From NCBI GenBank assembly GCA_030426345.1, contig JAUHYU010000006.1, positions 32,690-96,689 on the forward strand: DNA of 64,000 bases, written 5' to 3'. Shown one piece after another: positions 19,888 to 29,841 of this stretch (position 1 is its first letter; each line of letters starts with the position of its first letter). The translations under genes and the position numbers were made by a program. Under the pieces are notes generated by a model. That model made no database searches. It was not told the DNA's origin and saw only the letters and a program-made list of their open reading frames with translations. The stretch is from Bacteroidia bacterium (lineage in GTDB: Bacteria > Bacteroidota > Bacteroidia > Cytophagales > Cyclobacteriaceae).

Positions 19888-22215
19888 TTATCGTTTGAGT
19901 AGCCACACATCGGAAACGCTGGAATAAAACCTCCATCGCAAATGCGATTCTTCCGGCTTGTCGAAAGTGACTCGCAGCCGACCGTCACCCACTGCCTGAC
20001 GGGGAACCACAAACTCCTTGAAACCATCGCGCTCCTTATCATAGACCAAAGGCTCCAGCCGACGCCCATCAACACGAATCAAGGCGTCACCGTATCCTGC
20101 CACACGAATGATGTATCGTGCATTGGGGTCTAAATTTTCATATTCAAGGATTGGATCGTTTTGATACACTTGCGAAGAAAGTCTCCAGCGTGAATATCCC
20201 GATTCCCACCATCCAAAATCCACAGCATCATAAACAGTAGTCGTGACATGCGGGCTGTTGGAGATATTTGAAACATCATCATAATAGCTTCCTACACCGG
20301 GGTTTTCCCAAGAATAGATCACCTTGATGCGATCTGTTTTTTCTTTTTCAGAATCCATTTTGGCGATCGCTTCAAACTGATCTGCCAGCCACCATCTGTT
20401 GTTGAGCGGATAATCCACAAAGTCGAGGATACATCCGCGCTGAGAATTGCTGGCTTGAAAAAGCTCCACACTGGTTTGTAGACCGATTGATTTATATAAG
20501 TTATGGCAATAATTGTCAATTGCCTTTCGTAAATCCTGTGCGATCGGTTCTGTGTCTGCTAGGTTTACCAAAGCCAAGGCTTGTTTCATTGCTTCATCCG
20601 ACCCTAGCGTTTCTACATGTTGAAGGATTTTATTGGCATGGATTTCAAGGGCTTTTTCATTGATGAGCCGAAGCCGAACATAAGCATCGTAGTATGCCCG
20701 CACAACCAGCATTTGCCATCTCCAATTATTGGAAAGATCGGGATATTGATTTTCGAGGGTTTGCCAAAAAGCAAGTGTAGGAGCCACACTTCCATTGTTT
20801 TGCAAAGGGCCATCCCAGTTTTTCTCCAAACCAAGAATGCCTTCTGTAGCGTCCTTCTCCACTTTATTTCCAAAGAAAAACCTACTGTATTCCATCAAAA
20901 TATCTCGGACACTTTTTTTCGTGTCCCAACCTCTTTGACTCCAAATAATTTTATTGACATCATCGTGGCATCCATCAGAATAGGAGATGAAACCATCCGT
21001 GAAAGGGGCGTATTTTCCATGGACATTGGCATAATAAACCGGCATCGGATTGATCCCTTCCCGACCAATAGTCAGGGCGAAGGCCTGATCAAAATTGGGT
21101 GCTGGATAGTCGCAGCGCACATTGTGTGTGATGTCTGGATAATGCCGGTGTTTGTATTGGGCAGGTAATCGAAAGCGTGTTTCCGAGATAGAAGGGCTAC
21201 TTGGACCAGAAACCACACCACGAAGCCAAGTTGGTTTATTTTGTTTTAAATATTGGTAAAAATAGTCTATTTGTTCCTGGCTAAACCCTTGAAGCGAAAT
21301 CCAAATCCCGGCCTGTGGGTGATATTTCACCAAACGCTCATGAAGGTCTTTCAAAAAAGGAAGAACCTCTCTCGGGTGGTTGTGACCTGGGTCACCTCCC
21401 GGGAAGAAAATATTATCAAGACGTGGCACTTTTTTATAATTGGCTTCATGGAATTCGAGCTCTTTTTGGCGCAATTCCGGATCGGTAAGGTCAACTTCAG
21501 CAGGAGTCCAGACCCAATACTCTATGTCGTAGGCATCGCATATCTCGCTCATTTTCACATTCATCTCTTCGCGAGAAATAGGAAAATGTGGGCTATCATC
21601 TTTTTTGAGTGGCGGGATATTTTCTATGGCATTGGTGCCAAAGAGCGCGAGATCGCGAATGTATTGATCGTATTGATCCGCAGTCCAAGCATCGTAGGAA
21701 TTGGCAGTATTGCGATAACCGATCTGATGTCCACGAAGTGAATAAGCAGGGGAGGAGGCGATGTCAAAATCTTCTGCTATGGTGATTTTATTAGATTCCA
21801 TATTGGCATTGCGCAGTAGCTCGCCAATGCCAAAAATGATTGCGCGAGAATCCGCGCCAATGATCCATAAAGTAGAATTTTTCTTATCTATGAAAGTGTG
21901 AAATCCTTCAGGTTGCCACTCAGGAAGGCTTTTATCTTCACGATTTGGGACGATATTTCCGACTAATTTCTTATCGCTTGAGAGCGCAAGGGCAATGGTG
22001 ATATTACTGTTTCCCCATTTATTTGCGGTGGAAAAAGTGATTCCGGTGCGTTTGCTGATTTCTTCCTGTAGAATGATAACCACAGATTTTTGAACTGTTG
22101 GTTTGATGTTTTTGGAAATAATTATTGAACTGTTTGAGATATCTATTGGTGCAGACATTGCAAAGGTGGTCGACACCAATAGAATGAAAATGGAAAAGAT
22201 GACTTTGTAGCTCAT
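19888..22215 (-). CDS. Secreted glycoside-hydrolase-like protein with alpha-glucuronidase-type N-terminal domain; paralogue of 23000-25645
   Basis: IIILQEEISKRTG..., GIGELLRNANM, SPAYSLRGHQIGYR, C-terminal SWENPGVGSYYDDVSN similar to DYENPGEGGFYDNLG in 23000-25645. Confidence 0.6.
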   Translation of the reverse strand: MSYKVIFSIFILLVSTTFAMSAPIDISNSSIIISKNIKPTVQKSVVIILQEEISKRTGITFSTANKWGNSNITIALALSSDKKLVGNIVPNREDKSLPEWQPEGFHTFIDKKNSTLWIIGADSRAIIFGIGELLRNANMESNKITIAEDFDIASSPAYSLRGHQIGYRNTANSYDAWTADQYDQYIRDLALFGTNAIENIPPLKKDDSPHFPISREEMNVKMSEICDAYDIEYWVWTPAEVDLTDPELRQKELEFHEANYKKVPRLDNIFFPGGDPGHNHPREVLPFLKDLHERLVKYHPQAGIWISLQGFSQEQIDYFYQYLKQNKPTWLRGVVSGPSSPSISETRFRLPAQYKHRHYPDITHNVRCDYPAPNFDQAFALTIGREGINPMPVYYANVHGKYAPFTDGFISYSDGCHDDVNKIIWSQRGWDTKKSVRDILMEYSRFFFGNKVEKDATEGILGLEKNWDGPLQNNGSVAPTLAFWQTLENQYPDLSNNWRWQMLVVRAYYDAYVRLRLINEKALEIHANKILQHVETLGSDEAMKQALALVNLADTEPIAQDLRKAIDNYCHNLYKSIGLQTSVELFQASNSQRGCILDFVDYPLNNRWWLADQFEAIAKMDSEKEKTDRIKVIYSWENPGVGSYYDDVSNISNSPHVTTTVYDAVDFGWWESGYSRWRLSSQVYQNDPILEYENLDPNARYIIRVAGYGDALIRVDGRRLEPLVYDKERDGFKEFVVPRQAVGDGRLRVTFDKPEESHLRWRFYSSVSDVWLLKR
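20637..20658 (+). repeat. Dispersed CATGGATTTT motif copy (inside CDS)
   Basis: catggatttcaagggctttttc, nearly identical to the 17507 copy. Confidence 0.85.
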
Positions 22216-22293
22216 GGGTAGATGCTTAAAATTTAAAATCTACCTTTCATACTTCAATAGACTAAGGATTGACTATTTGAATCTACTTTTTGT

Positions 22294-22515
22294 TCATTCA
22301 CATTCTCCAGATGAATATTCTTTGATTCCAGAACATTCAGCCGAGCAGGCGTTGCCATAAGTTTTACCATTGCAGCCACATACAGGATCGTATTGCAATG
22401 TGCAACCGCATTCAGGTTCGATTACTTCTATGCATTCGTCAGCAGATTTCTCGCAAGCGAGACTTACTAAAATCAGTGAAGAGAACAGAACTATACTTAT
22501 TACAATTGTTTTCAT
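22294..22515 (-). CDS. Small lipoprotein with Kazal-type protease-inhibitor domain
   Basis: CGCTLQYDPVCGCNGKTYGNACSAECSGIKEYSSGEC matches Kazal cysteine pattern. Confidence 0.85.
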   Translation of the reverse strand: MKTIVISIVLFSSLILVSLACEKSADECIEVIEPECGCTLQYDPVCGCNGKTYGNACSAECSGIKEYSSGECE

Positions 22516-22757
22516 AGAATTAGAACAGTGATCTTATAGAAGACACCAACAAAAGTAAATAGTTTGAATTGAAAAATATAATGATTTATAATGGCCTTTT
22601 TCGGATTGGGAACAGTCCCTTTTTTAGTTGTACCACAAATTTATTGGAATACTATAAGAAGGTGAAAAGTGAATTTGGAAAAAAGTATAATCAGAAAAAA
22701 TCCTGAACGATAAAATAGTTTTCAGAAAAGTAGTGGTCCGCATTAGGTGCTTAGGCC

Positions 22758-22810
22758 TGAACAAACGGCAAGGGGCGCGTAGGGAAGCGGGTGGTAGCAT
22801 CGTTTGTTCA
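22758..22810. repeat. Long-stem hairpin with G-rich loop
   Basis: Perfect 10-bp arms TGAACAAACG (22758-22767)/CGTTTGTTCA (22801-22810), loop GCAAGGGGCGCGTAGGGAAGCGGGTGGTAGCAT. Confidence 0.6.
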
Positions 22811-22999
22811 TGAATTTTCTTTGGTTTGTTTCTTTTTTTCATAGAAAAAGAAATGAACTACCATGGAAATTGAATGCTTTTTAGAAGTATAATGAGAAAA
22901 AATAATAAAGCTAAGACCAAAATACAAAATCCGAATTAAGGGATTTCCATTAAAAACACAATAGAACCCTTATATTAAACCCTTATTTACACCACAATT

Positions 23000-25645
23000 A
23001 TGAAATACAATTCCCGAAATAGTCTGGCTCAATGGCTCAATTTACGATTTGTCGCTTTTGTCGCGCTTGCCATTCTTTTTGCAAATGTAAAATCTGAAGC
23101 ACAAAAGGCCTATAAATCCATAGCGATCAGCACCGGGCAAGATGCCAATGATGTAGAATTAAAAATCGCCAATTTGCTCAAAGATCGTATGCTGGAGTTG
23201 GGGAATTTGTCAGTGAGGATAGAGCAAGCAACTACTTCAAACAGTGATAATGAACTACTTATTTACTTTGGTCGGCAAGACCATCACCATGGATTTGAGA
23301 GGCTTTTTGAAGCCAATCGCATTCCAAAGCTTACCGAGTTGGCACCAGGCCCTGAGGGATTCTTACTGCAGCAAATAAACAACAATAGTTTAATCGCTGC
23401 GGGAATTGATGACCGGGGTTGCCTCTATGCAGTCGGGGAATTATTGAGACAAATATCCATAAGAAATGATTTATTGACCATGCCTGAAGGATTGAATATC
23501 CGTACTGCTCCAGCTTTTGAAATTCGTGGAACTCAGTACGGACAGAGTCATGTGGCTAAGCGTTTGGCCAAAGTTCGGGAATGGACAGATGAAGAAACGC
23601 AAAGGGTAATTCTGGATTATGCGCTTGCCGGGGCAAATGTCTTTAGCACCAATGCAGGGGAGATGTACGACTTTATCAAATCATACGGTTTGATGACACA
23701 GGGTAGGTTTGGAGCTAATACCGCACATGAAATCAAAAACCCGGAATGGTTGGGGTCAGAATCTATTGGCAGAAATGGCTACGTATGTCTCTCTGTGCCT
23801 GAGGCGCGTAGTTACATGTTGGAGAAAATTGAAAAATTTGTTCAAGAAAACCCTTCGTTTGATTATATAAAATTTCAAGGTGGTGATGGAGGTGGTTGTG
23901 AATGCGATCGATGCAAGCCTTATGGTCTGAAGTTTATCACCTTGGTAGAGCAAATGGCCAACATCATCCACAAGTATCATCCAGAGACCAAGATTTATTT
24001 TACAAATCAGAAATTTGACAATGCAGACGACAAGGCGATTTTTTCCTATTTGCAGGAAAAGCCGAGGGATTGGCTGTGGGCGTGGGGCTACGGCCCGGGC
24101 TCTGACGCCACTTCTTGGCAACCCGGGCACAGACAGACCCACCGCATGGATTTGTTCCGCTATCCCGGTTTTGGACCTTATGGATTATACCCCAAAGAGG
24201 TTTTACACCAATTGCCACCGCAGCAAAAACTGGTTTATTACAATGAAATAACCCATTGGAAATACGCCCAACACGCATACATCCAGATGTATCCGCGAGC
24301 TGACCGCAATGGCGATTTGCCGCCACATTGGAGTCACGATATCTATGAGCGACAACCGGATCAATACCTGACCATGGTATATAATCGCCTGACCTTTTTT
24401 GCATGGCCACGGCAATATTATCGGGTGTTTCAGGATTTGATGCCTTTTGGGGTTGGCGACATTACGCATTCTAGTGGGCATCATGACCACTTCAATCAGT
24501 GGATGTGGCAGCGATTGCTTTGGAATCCTCGCACTTCGGTAGAGGATGTCGTGGATGAGTATTGCGAGGTATGGTTTGGAGTGGAGGCCGCGCCAGAAAT
24601 GGCGGAAGCTATTTTTCAATTGGAAGAAAATATAGAAGAAATACCGGGAAACCCATTGCCGGAAAAGGCGGGCATCGTCAACTATTATAACCTAGTGAAG
24701 AAAGCAGGCGATAAAATACCTTCAAAATCCATAGAAAATAACTGGCTCTGGAGTATGTACATGCAAAAAGGGGCCTTGGATCGCTACGTGCAGCTTTGCG
24801 CTCAACAACAAATTGAGCGAGAAAAGGCCACAAAATCCATGGTTGAGGATATTATGAAAAATAAACTGAGCAAAGAGCAGATTGAAAATGCGATTGAATT
24901 TGCTGAAAAGGAATTGGTGGAAACCGAAGAAATGAAAGCGCTGCGAGAAGAAGCCGGGAAATTGGGAGAGGAGAGCAACGAACTTTTTGGCGTGCGTAAC
25001 GATGGTTATTTCAATCTGGAACATGACTTTCTTGGTTTTGGTTGGACGATCCGCCAATTGAAGCGCGCGCTGGATGCTCCAAAGAAAGAACGTGCAGATT
25101 TGCTGGCCATGATTGTCGATTATGAAAATCCTGGAGAAGGTGGGTTTTATGATAATCTCGGCACGGCGAATCCTGCGCCAAATGTTGTTGTTGGATATCC
25201 CTACGATCATGGACAACCTTATGTAGACGACATGCTTTCAGAGGGAAATCGTCCCAGCCAGCGATCGATGCACTTTACCCAAGATGAAACTCAGGGAGTT
25301 ACGTTGCAGTATCGTGATCTTGACCCCAATGCTACTTATCGGATCAGGTTTACATTGGTGCGTCCATGGTACCAGGATCGCTATGCCATGCGGATGAACC
25401 AGAAGTCAGAGACTATTTATGCAGATGATGTGCTATTGGTGGATGATCTTCAGTTGCCTTTGCAGATGAGTGATCAATTTACATTTGATATTCCTAAGCA
25501 AACTACTGTGGATGGTAAATTAGAAATTCGATTTCAAAAGGCGGCTGATGTAGCTGCAGGAGATCGGGTTTCAGTGGAGCAATGGCGCAATTCAGGTGGA
25601 TGGGGAACCATAGTATCTGAGGCTTGGTTGATAAAGAAAAAATAA
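23000..25645 (+). CDS. Secreted glycoside-hydrolase-like protein (alpha-glucuronidase-type N-terminal domain, DUF4838-like Cys motif)
   Basis: RGCLYAVGELLRQ; GGGCECDRCKPYGLKFITLVEQMANIIHKYHPETKIYF; C-terminal beta-domain IRFQKAADVAAGDRVSVEQWRNSGGWGTIVSEAWLIKKK. Confidence 0.6.
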   Translation: MKYNSRNSLAQWLNLRFVAFVALAILFANVKSEAQKAYKSIAISTGQDANDVELKIANLLKDRMLELGNLSVRIEQATTSNSDNELLIYFGRQDHHHGFERLFEANRIPKLTELAPGPEGFLLQQINNNSLIAAGIDDRGCLYAVGELLRQISIRNDLLTMPEGLNIRTAPAFEIRGTQYGQSHVAKRLAKVREWTDEETQRVILDYALAGANVFSTNAGEMYDFIKSYGLMTQGRFGANTAHEIKNPEWLGSESIGRNGYVCLSVPEARSYMLEKIEKFVQENPSFDYIKFQGGDGGGCECDRCKPYGLKFITLVEQMANIIHKYHPETKIYFTNQKFDNADDKAIFSYLQEKPRDWLWAWGYGPGSDATSWQPGHRQTHRMDLFRYPGFGPYGLYPKEVLHQLPPQQKLVYYNEITHWKYAQHAYIQMYPRADRNGDLPPHWSHDIYERQPDQYLTMVYNRLTFFAWPRQYYRVFQDLMPFGVGDITHSSGHHDHFNQWMWQRLLWNPRTSVEDVVDEYCEVWFGVEAAPEMAEAIFQLEENIEEIPGNPLPEKAGIVNYYNLVKKAGDKIPSKSIENNWLWSMYMQKGALDRYVQLCAQQQIEREKATKSMVEDIMKNKLSKEQIENAIEFAEKELVETEEMKALREEAGKLGEESNELFGVRNDGYFNLEHDFLGFGWTIRQLKRALDAPKKERADLLAMIVDYENPGEGGFYDNLGTANPAPNVVVGYPYDHGQPYVDDMLSEGNRPSQRSMHFTQDETQGVTLQYRDLDPNATYRIRFTLVRPWYQDRYAMRMNQKSETIYADDVLLVDDLQLPLQMSDQFTFDIPKQTTVDGKLEIRFQKAADVAAGDRVSVEQWRNSGGWGTIVSEAWLIKKK
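23288..23309 (+). repeat. Dispersed CATGGATTTT motif copy (inside CDS)
   Basis: catggatttgagaggctttttg. Confidence 0.8.
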
Positions 25646-25747
25646 TAACCAGAACTTTAATACGAGGCAGGCCAGTAAATACCAAAATGGATAAAAGGAA
25701 TAAAATAACTCATCCACTCCATAACTGAAATATATCCTTTTATTATC

Positions 25748-25776
25748 TGTCCCATTAATTATCTATTTTCGGGACA
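25748..25776. promoter_or_regulatory. Candidate AbiEi operator 1
   Basis: TGTCCC-N17-GGGACA. Confidence 0.65.
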
Positions 25777-25801
25777 AAATATCCTAGAAACAAACTTGAT
25801 T

Positions 25802-25830
25802 TGTCCCATATTTTTAACATTTTTGGGACA
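25802..25830. promoter_or_regulatory. Candidate AbiEi operator 2, abutting the start codon
   Basis: TGTCCC-N17-GGGACA followed directly by ATG at 25831. Confidence 0.65.
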
Positions 25831-26412
25831 ATGTTAAATTTAGAGACTATAAAAAACAAATTCAATAATGGAGATATATTCTTTATCTCTGACTTTACTG
25901 AATTAGGAGCTTATGAAGCAATAAGGAAGTCACTACAACGGCTAACTACTGAAGAAGAAATTAGCAGAATAGCCAAGGGCATTTACTTCTTACCCAAAAA
26001 GAATGAAAGACTTGGCATCATGTTTCCTCATGCAGAACAAATAGCTGAAGCAATTGCAAAACGAGATAAAGCTCGAATAATCCCTACGGGAATAACGGCT
26101 CTCAACAAATTAGGACTTTCTGCTCAAATCCCGTTAAAAGCTGTTTATTTAACAGATGGCTCTGCTCGTCAAATTGAGGTGGGCAACCAAACAATTCAGT
26201 TCAAAAAAACAAACCCCAAAAACCTCAGTATTGATCACCAACTAAGTAATTTGATTATACAAGCTCTCAAAGCAATTGGAGAGAAAAACGTAACAGGGGA
26301 ACAGGTTCAAAAGATTCAAAAGATTATTTACCAAAGTCAAGAACAAGAGTTAATCTTTAAAAATTTAAGAAATGCCCCTGTTTGGATTCAAAAAATTATA
26401 ATAACAAGATGA
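25831..26412 (+). CDS. AbiEi-type antitoxin / DUF6088-like transcriptional regulator (type IV TA)
   Basis: GDIFFISDFTELGAYEAIRKSLQRLTTEEEISRIAKGIYFLPK; ATG at 25831 preferred over TTG at 25801. Confidence 0.8.
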   Translation: MLNLETIKNKFNNGDIFFISDFTELGAYEAIRKSLQRLTTEEEISRIAKGIYFLPKKNERLGIMFPHAEQIAEAIAKRDKARIIPTGITALNKLGLSAQIPLKAVYLTDGSARQIEVGNQTIQFKKTNPKNLSIDHQLSNLIIQALKAIGEKNVTGEQVQKIQKIIYQSQEQELIFKNLRNAPVWIQKIIITR

Positions 26413-27398
26413 ATAACTGGCTAACTTTATCGAAAGAAGATCAAGTTGAGTTATTCACTCAAGTCGGGGTTCGTTTAAACCTCCCTCCACAAGCCGTTGA
26501 AAAAGATGCCTGGGTTACACTCATGCTTCGAATGATTTTTAACTCTAAGCTGGCTAAACAGTTTATCTTCAAAGGAGGAACATCATTAAGTAAAGCCTTC
26601 AATCTCATTCAAAGATTCTCAGAAGACATTGACCTTGGAATAGACCGTTCGTATTTAGGGCTAAAAGGTAAATTAACCAAAGGAGAAATCAGAAAGCTCA
26701 GAAGGGCTTGTCATACGTTTGTATCAGAAGAATTAACTTCAATTCTCTCAAATGAACTTGAAAATTATGGGGTTGATGGGCGCATATATGACATACTTGT
26801 AGAAAACGAAAAGATTTCCGATCAGGATCCTGAAACGATTCAGGTGAACTACCAATCTGTTTTCGAGGAAGTTTTTTACTTACCAACAAGAGTCCTGATA
26901 GAAGTAAGTGCAAGATCGTTGCGAGAACCTTACAAAGAATTAAAAATCAATTCTCTTATTGATCAACAATATCCAGAAATGGATTTCTCAGAAACTCCGT
27001 TCGAAGTTCAAGTGACTAATCCACAAAAAACTTTCTTAGAAAAACTGATTCTGCTACACGAAGAATTTCAGAAGCCGGCAGAAAAAATTAGACACCTAAG
27101 AATGTCTCGTCATTTTTATGACATTGGAAAAATACTCGATTCTGAATTTGGAAAAGATGCTTTACAAGATACAAGACTTTTCAAAAACATAATCGAACAC
27201 AGAAAGGTATTAACTCCTGTAAAAACTACGGATTATAATTCATTGAGTTTGAAAGCACTCAATATAACTCCTCCTGATAAGCAAATGAAAAACTTCCAGA
27301 CGGATTACAGCGAAATGCAAAAAAATATGATTCAGGGAAGCTCGGAAGAATTTGATGTATTGCTAGATAAAATCATTAACTACTTAAGAGAAGCATAA
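26409..27398 (+). CDS. AbiEii/AbiGii-family nucleotidyltransferase toxin
   Basis: FIFKGGTSLSKAFNLIQRFSEDIDLGIDR (nucleotidyltransferase GGTSLSK...DIDL motif); ATGA overlap with antitoxin stop. Confidence 0.9.
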   Translation: MNNWLTLSKEDQVELFTQVGVRLNLPPQAVEKDAWVTLMLRMIFNSKLAKQFIFKGGTSLSKAFNLIQRFSEDIDLGIDRSYLGLKGKLTKGEIRKLRRACHTFVSEELTSILSNELENYGVDGRIYDILVENEKISDQDPETIQVNYQSVFEEVFYLPTRVLIEVSARSLREPYKELKINSLIDQQYPEMDFSETPFEVQVTNPQKTFLEKLILLHEEFQKPAEKIRHLRMSRHFYDIGKILDSEFGKDALQDTRLFKNIIEHRKVLTPVKTTDYNSLSLKALNITPPDKQMKNFQTDYSEMQKNMIQGSSEEFDVLLDKIINYLREA

Positions 27399-27444
27399 AA
27401 TATTATGGCACCTTCAATAGGACCAAATATTACAGGTTTAGCTA

Positions 27445-27555
27445 AGGGGAACGATTGTATCTGAGGCTTGGCTGATGAAGAAAAAATAATAGCCAGGGCT
27501 TTAACACGAGGCAGACCAGTAAATACCAAAATGGATAAAAGGAACAAAAAAACTC
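27445..27555 (+). pseudogene. Orphan copy of the 3' end (TIVSEAWLMKKK*) plus downstream sequence of gene 23000-25645
   Basis: Ungapped alignment to 25601-25711, about 85-90% identical by eye. Confidence 0.92.
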
Positions 27556-27676
27556 CACCCTCTACGGGGATATTGCCATTTTTGGCTAATTTCAAAGCAA
27601 ATGTATAAGCCATATGGTAGATAAAGGGCATGTAGAGCGCTACATATGTTAGTTGGGCACCATATAAAACGAAAAA

Positions 27677-28966
27677 ATGAACTATATAGATTACGTAAAA
27701 ATTGATGGGTTTTGGGGAGACAAAACTGTGGAAATTGATTTTGATAAGGATATTAATTTCATTATCGGTGTCAATGGTTCGGGTAAAACGACCTTCATCA
27801 ACTTAGTTGTTGCAACTCTTATGCTTGACTTCCCTGTTCTTGACAGAATTCAGTATGACAAAGTTCACGTCCGACTAAGAAGTTTTCATAATAACAAATT
27901 CAAGCCTTTTATTGAAATAGAAAAAAAGAAGTCCGACTTAACTCCATATCCGCAAATTGTTTTCAGAATAAAAACTTCTTCTAAGGAAAAAATTAAAGAA
28001 TACCCTCTTAATGAAATTGAAGAAGAAAACCTATTCAGATATCGTTCCGAATTCGCTCATCAGAGACTGATGGGTAGAAGAAGACGAGAATATGATGAGG
28101 ACATTTACGAACAAATAAAATCTTTGATAAACATAAACTGGCTCTCAATTCATAGAGTTAGTAACAGAAACTCCAGAGAAGAGAATAATGAGTCATCTGT
28201 TGACCAAAAAATCAAAGAATTGAACAATTCTTTTTTAAGATATTTTTCAGTACTTCAACGTCAAGCAGCTTCAGAAACTGAATCATTCCAAAGATTTATT
28301 TTCTTGTCGCTTCTGGCTGACGAATCTCAAGAAGAACTGTTTAAAGTATTAAATACAATCAAATCTTCCGATGAACAAAGGTATTTAAAAGACATCTTTT
28401 CAGAATTCAAATTACCTGAAAGATCTTATGCCAAAAAGCTTGACAAACACTTTGAATCATATGATAAATCGATTAACAAGTTTAAATTAAAGGAACGCCT
28501 TGATGTAAATGATTTGTCCTTTTTAATTGGAACAAGAAGAATTCATGGTGTCGTCCAGAAATGGAGTGAACTTATTTCAAAACAAAAGGAGATTTTCAAG
28601 TATAGAGATACTTTTCTTGAAGTAGTAAATGGATTATTACAACGCAAGAAGCTGATCTTTTCTGAAAGAAATGAACTCCTTATTGAGACCGAGAGTGGGA
28701 AAAAATTCCCACTTCAGCATCTGTCCTCAGGCGAAAAACAATTAATTATTATCCTGGGCGAAAGTCTCTTACAACAATCGACTCCCCATGTATATATTGC
28801 AGATGAACCAGAACTATCACTTCACGTAGCATGGCAAGAAAAGCTTGTAAGTAGTTTAAAGGCAATAAACCCGAATTCACAAATTGTATTCGCAACACAT
28901 TCACCCGATATCGTTAGTAGTTACGCAAATTCCGTTATAAAAATTGAAAATCATATAACGGCATGA
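27677..28966 (+). CDS. AAA ATPase, PARIS AriA-like defence protein
   Basis: Walker A GVNGSGKTTFINLV; LSSGEKQLIIILGESLLQQ; Walker B VYIADEPELSLH; FATHSPDIVSSY; overlaps the downstream gene. Confidence 0.7.
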   Translation: MNYIDYVKIDGFWGDKTVEIDFDKDINFIIGVNGSGKTTFINLVVATLMLDFPVLDRIQYDKVHVRLRSFHNNKFKPFIEIEKKKSDLTPYPQIVFRIKTSSKEKIKEYPLNEIEEENLFRYRSEFAHQRLMGRRRREYDEDIYEQIKSLININWLSIHRVSNRNSREENNESSVDQKIKELNNSFLRYFSVLQRQAASETESFQRFIFLSLLADESQEELFKVLNTIKSSDEQRYLKDIFSEFKLPERSYAKKLDKHFESYDKSINKFKLKERLDVNDLSFLIGTRRIHGVVQKWSELISKQKEIFKYRDTFLEVVNGLLQRKKLIFSERNELLIETESGKKFPLQHLSSGEKQLIIILGESLLQQSTPHVYIADEPELSLHVAWQEKLVSSLKAINPNSQIVFATHSPDIVSSYANSVIKIENHITA

Positions 28967-29841
28967 GCTTTACAAGAACATCAAACGGGCTAGCCAATCA
29001 ATGCCTATTTTACAATGTAGATGCTGTGGTTTTCACAGAAGGTGGAAATATGAGTTGGTCAATCGAGGACATTTATTCCAAGGAATACAACGAAAAAGCT
29101 ATTGACATAATTTTTTGGCGGAAATTATTCAATAGGTTCACTAACGACCTAAATCTGAAATTTAAGGCGGTGGGTTCTAAAACCACTGTAAATGCTATTG
29201 CTCTTGAAATTGAGAGTCATCAAATTACCACGGTGATCGCAGCTATGGATTCAGAGTTTGATGAATTGTATAACAAGAAAATCAATAACCCGAATGTTCT
29301 TTATACAAGAGGATATAGCTGGGAAAATGATGTATGGAATGCCGACATCACAGTTTCAATCCTTGAAGATTTGTCAGGTGAGCAGGTTGACAAAAAAATA
29401 GTCAATGACAGTATCGAACAATTTCACTCAGAAATCGTTGAAGGTGTTTATGCTGATGCAATGCTATTTGGCACTGACTCATCATTCCTACCTAGAAAAG
29501 GGCATCTTAAGTGCGTTGATTGTTCTCTCGACACAGCACCTAGAATTAAATCTGATTTTATAGAAAACCTTTTGACAACAGCTGGAGTGTCACGGAGTTT
29601 AATTAAATCCTTTGGAAAGTACAATAAAATAAATAGCCCACAACATTGTTATGGTCATTTGCTTAACGATTTCTACTTTCATTTAGTAAGATATATATCT
29701 AATTCAATACTGAAAATTAAAGTCATTAATAAAGACCTATTAGAGAATTTGGCCATTTCCAAATTTAATCAATTGATGCCTAGTGAAATACAGGACTATT
29801 ATGAAATACTAGTAAAAAATACGGTGCCCAACAAGCGCTAA
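28963..29841 (+). CDS. DUF4435-like (TOPRIM-type) protein, PARIS AriB-like effector
   Basis: VVFTEGG...FWRKLFNRF...GSKTTVNA...AAMDSEFDEL...YTRGYSWENDVW; ATGA overlap with the upstream ATPase. Confidence 0.65.
   Translation: MSFTRTSNGLANQCLFYNVDAVVFTEGGNMSWSIEDIYSKEYNEKAIDIIFWRKLFNRFTNDLNLKFKAVGSKTTVNAIALEIESHQITTVIAAMDSEFDELYNKKINNPNVLYTRGYSWENDVWNADITVSILEDLSGEQVDKKIVNDSIEQFHSEIVEGVYADAMLFGTDSSFLPRKGHLKCVDCSLDTAPRIKSDFIENLLTTAGVSRSLIKSFGKYNKINSPQHCYGHLLNDFYFHLVRYISNSILKIKVINKDLLENLAISKFNQLMPSEIQDYYEILVKNTVPNKR

Noticed and set aside
20617-21168. 183-aa ORF antisense within 19888-22215
   Set aside because: Opposite a long secreted-protein ORF; no start signal or family.
22624-22842. 72-aa ORF MKKRNKPKKIHEQT...
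   Set aside because: Covers the hairpin with G-rich loop; more likely a spurious ORF across a non-coding repeat.
27677-28966. Retron or OLD-family single-gene nuclease interpretation of the ATPase
   Set aside because: No reverse transcriptase or fused TOPRIM domain; the partner gene looks DUF4435-like, which favours PARIS.
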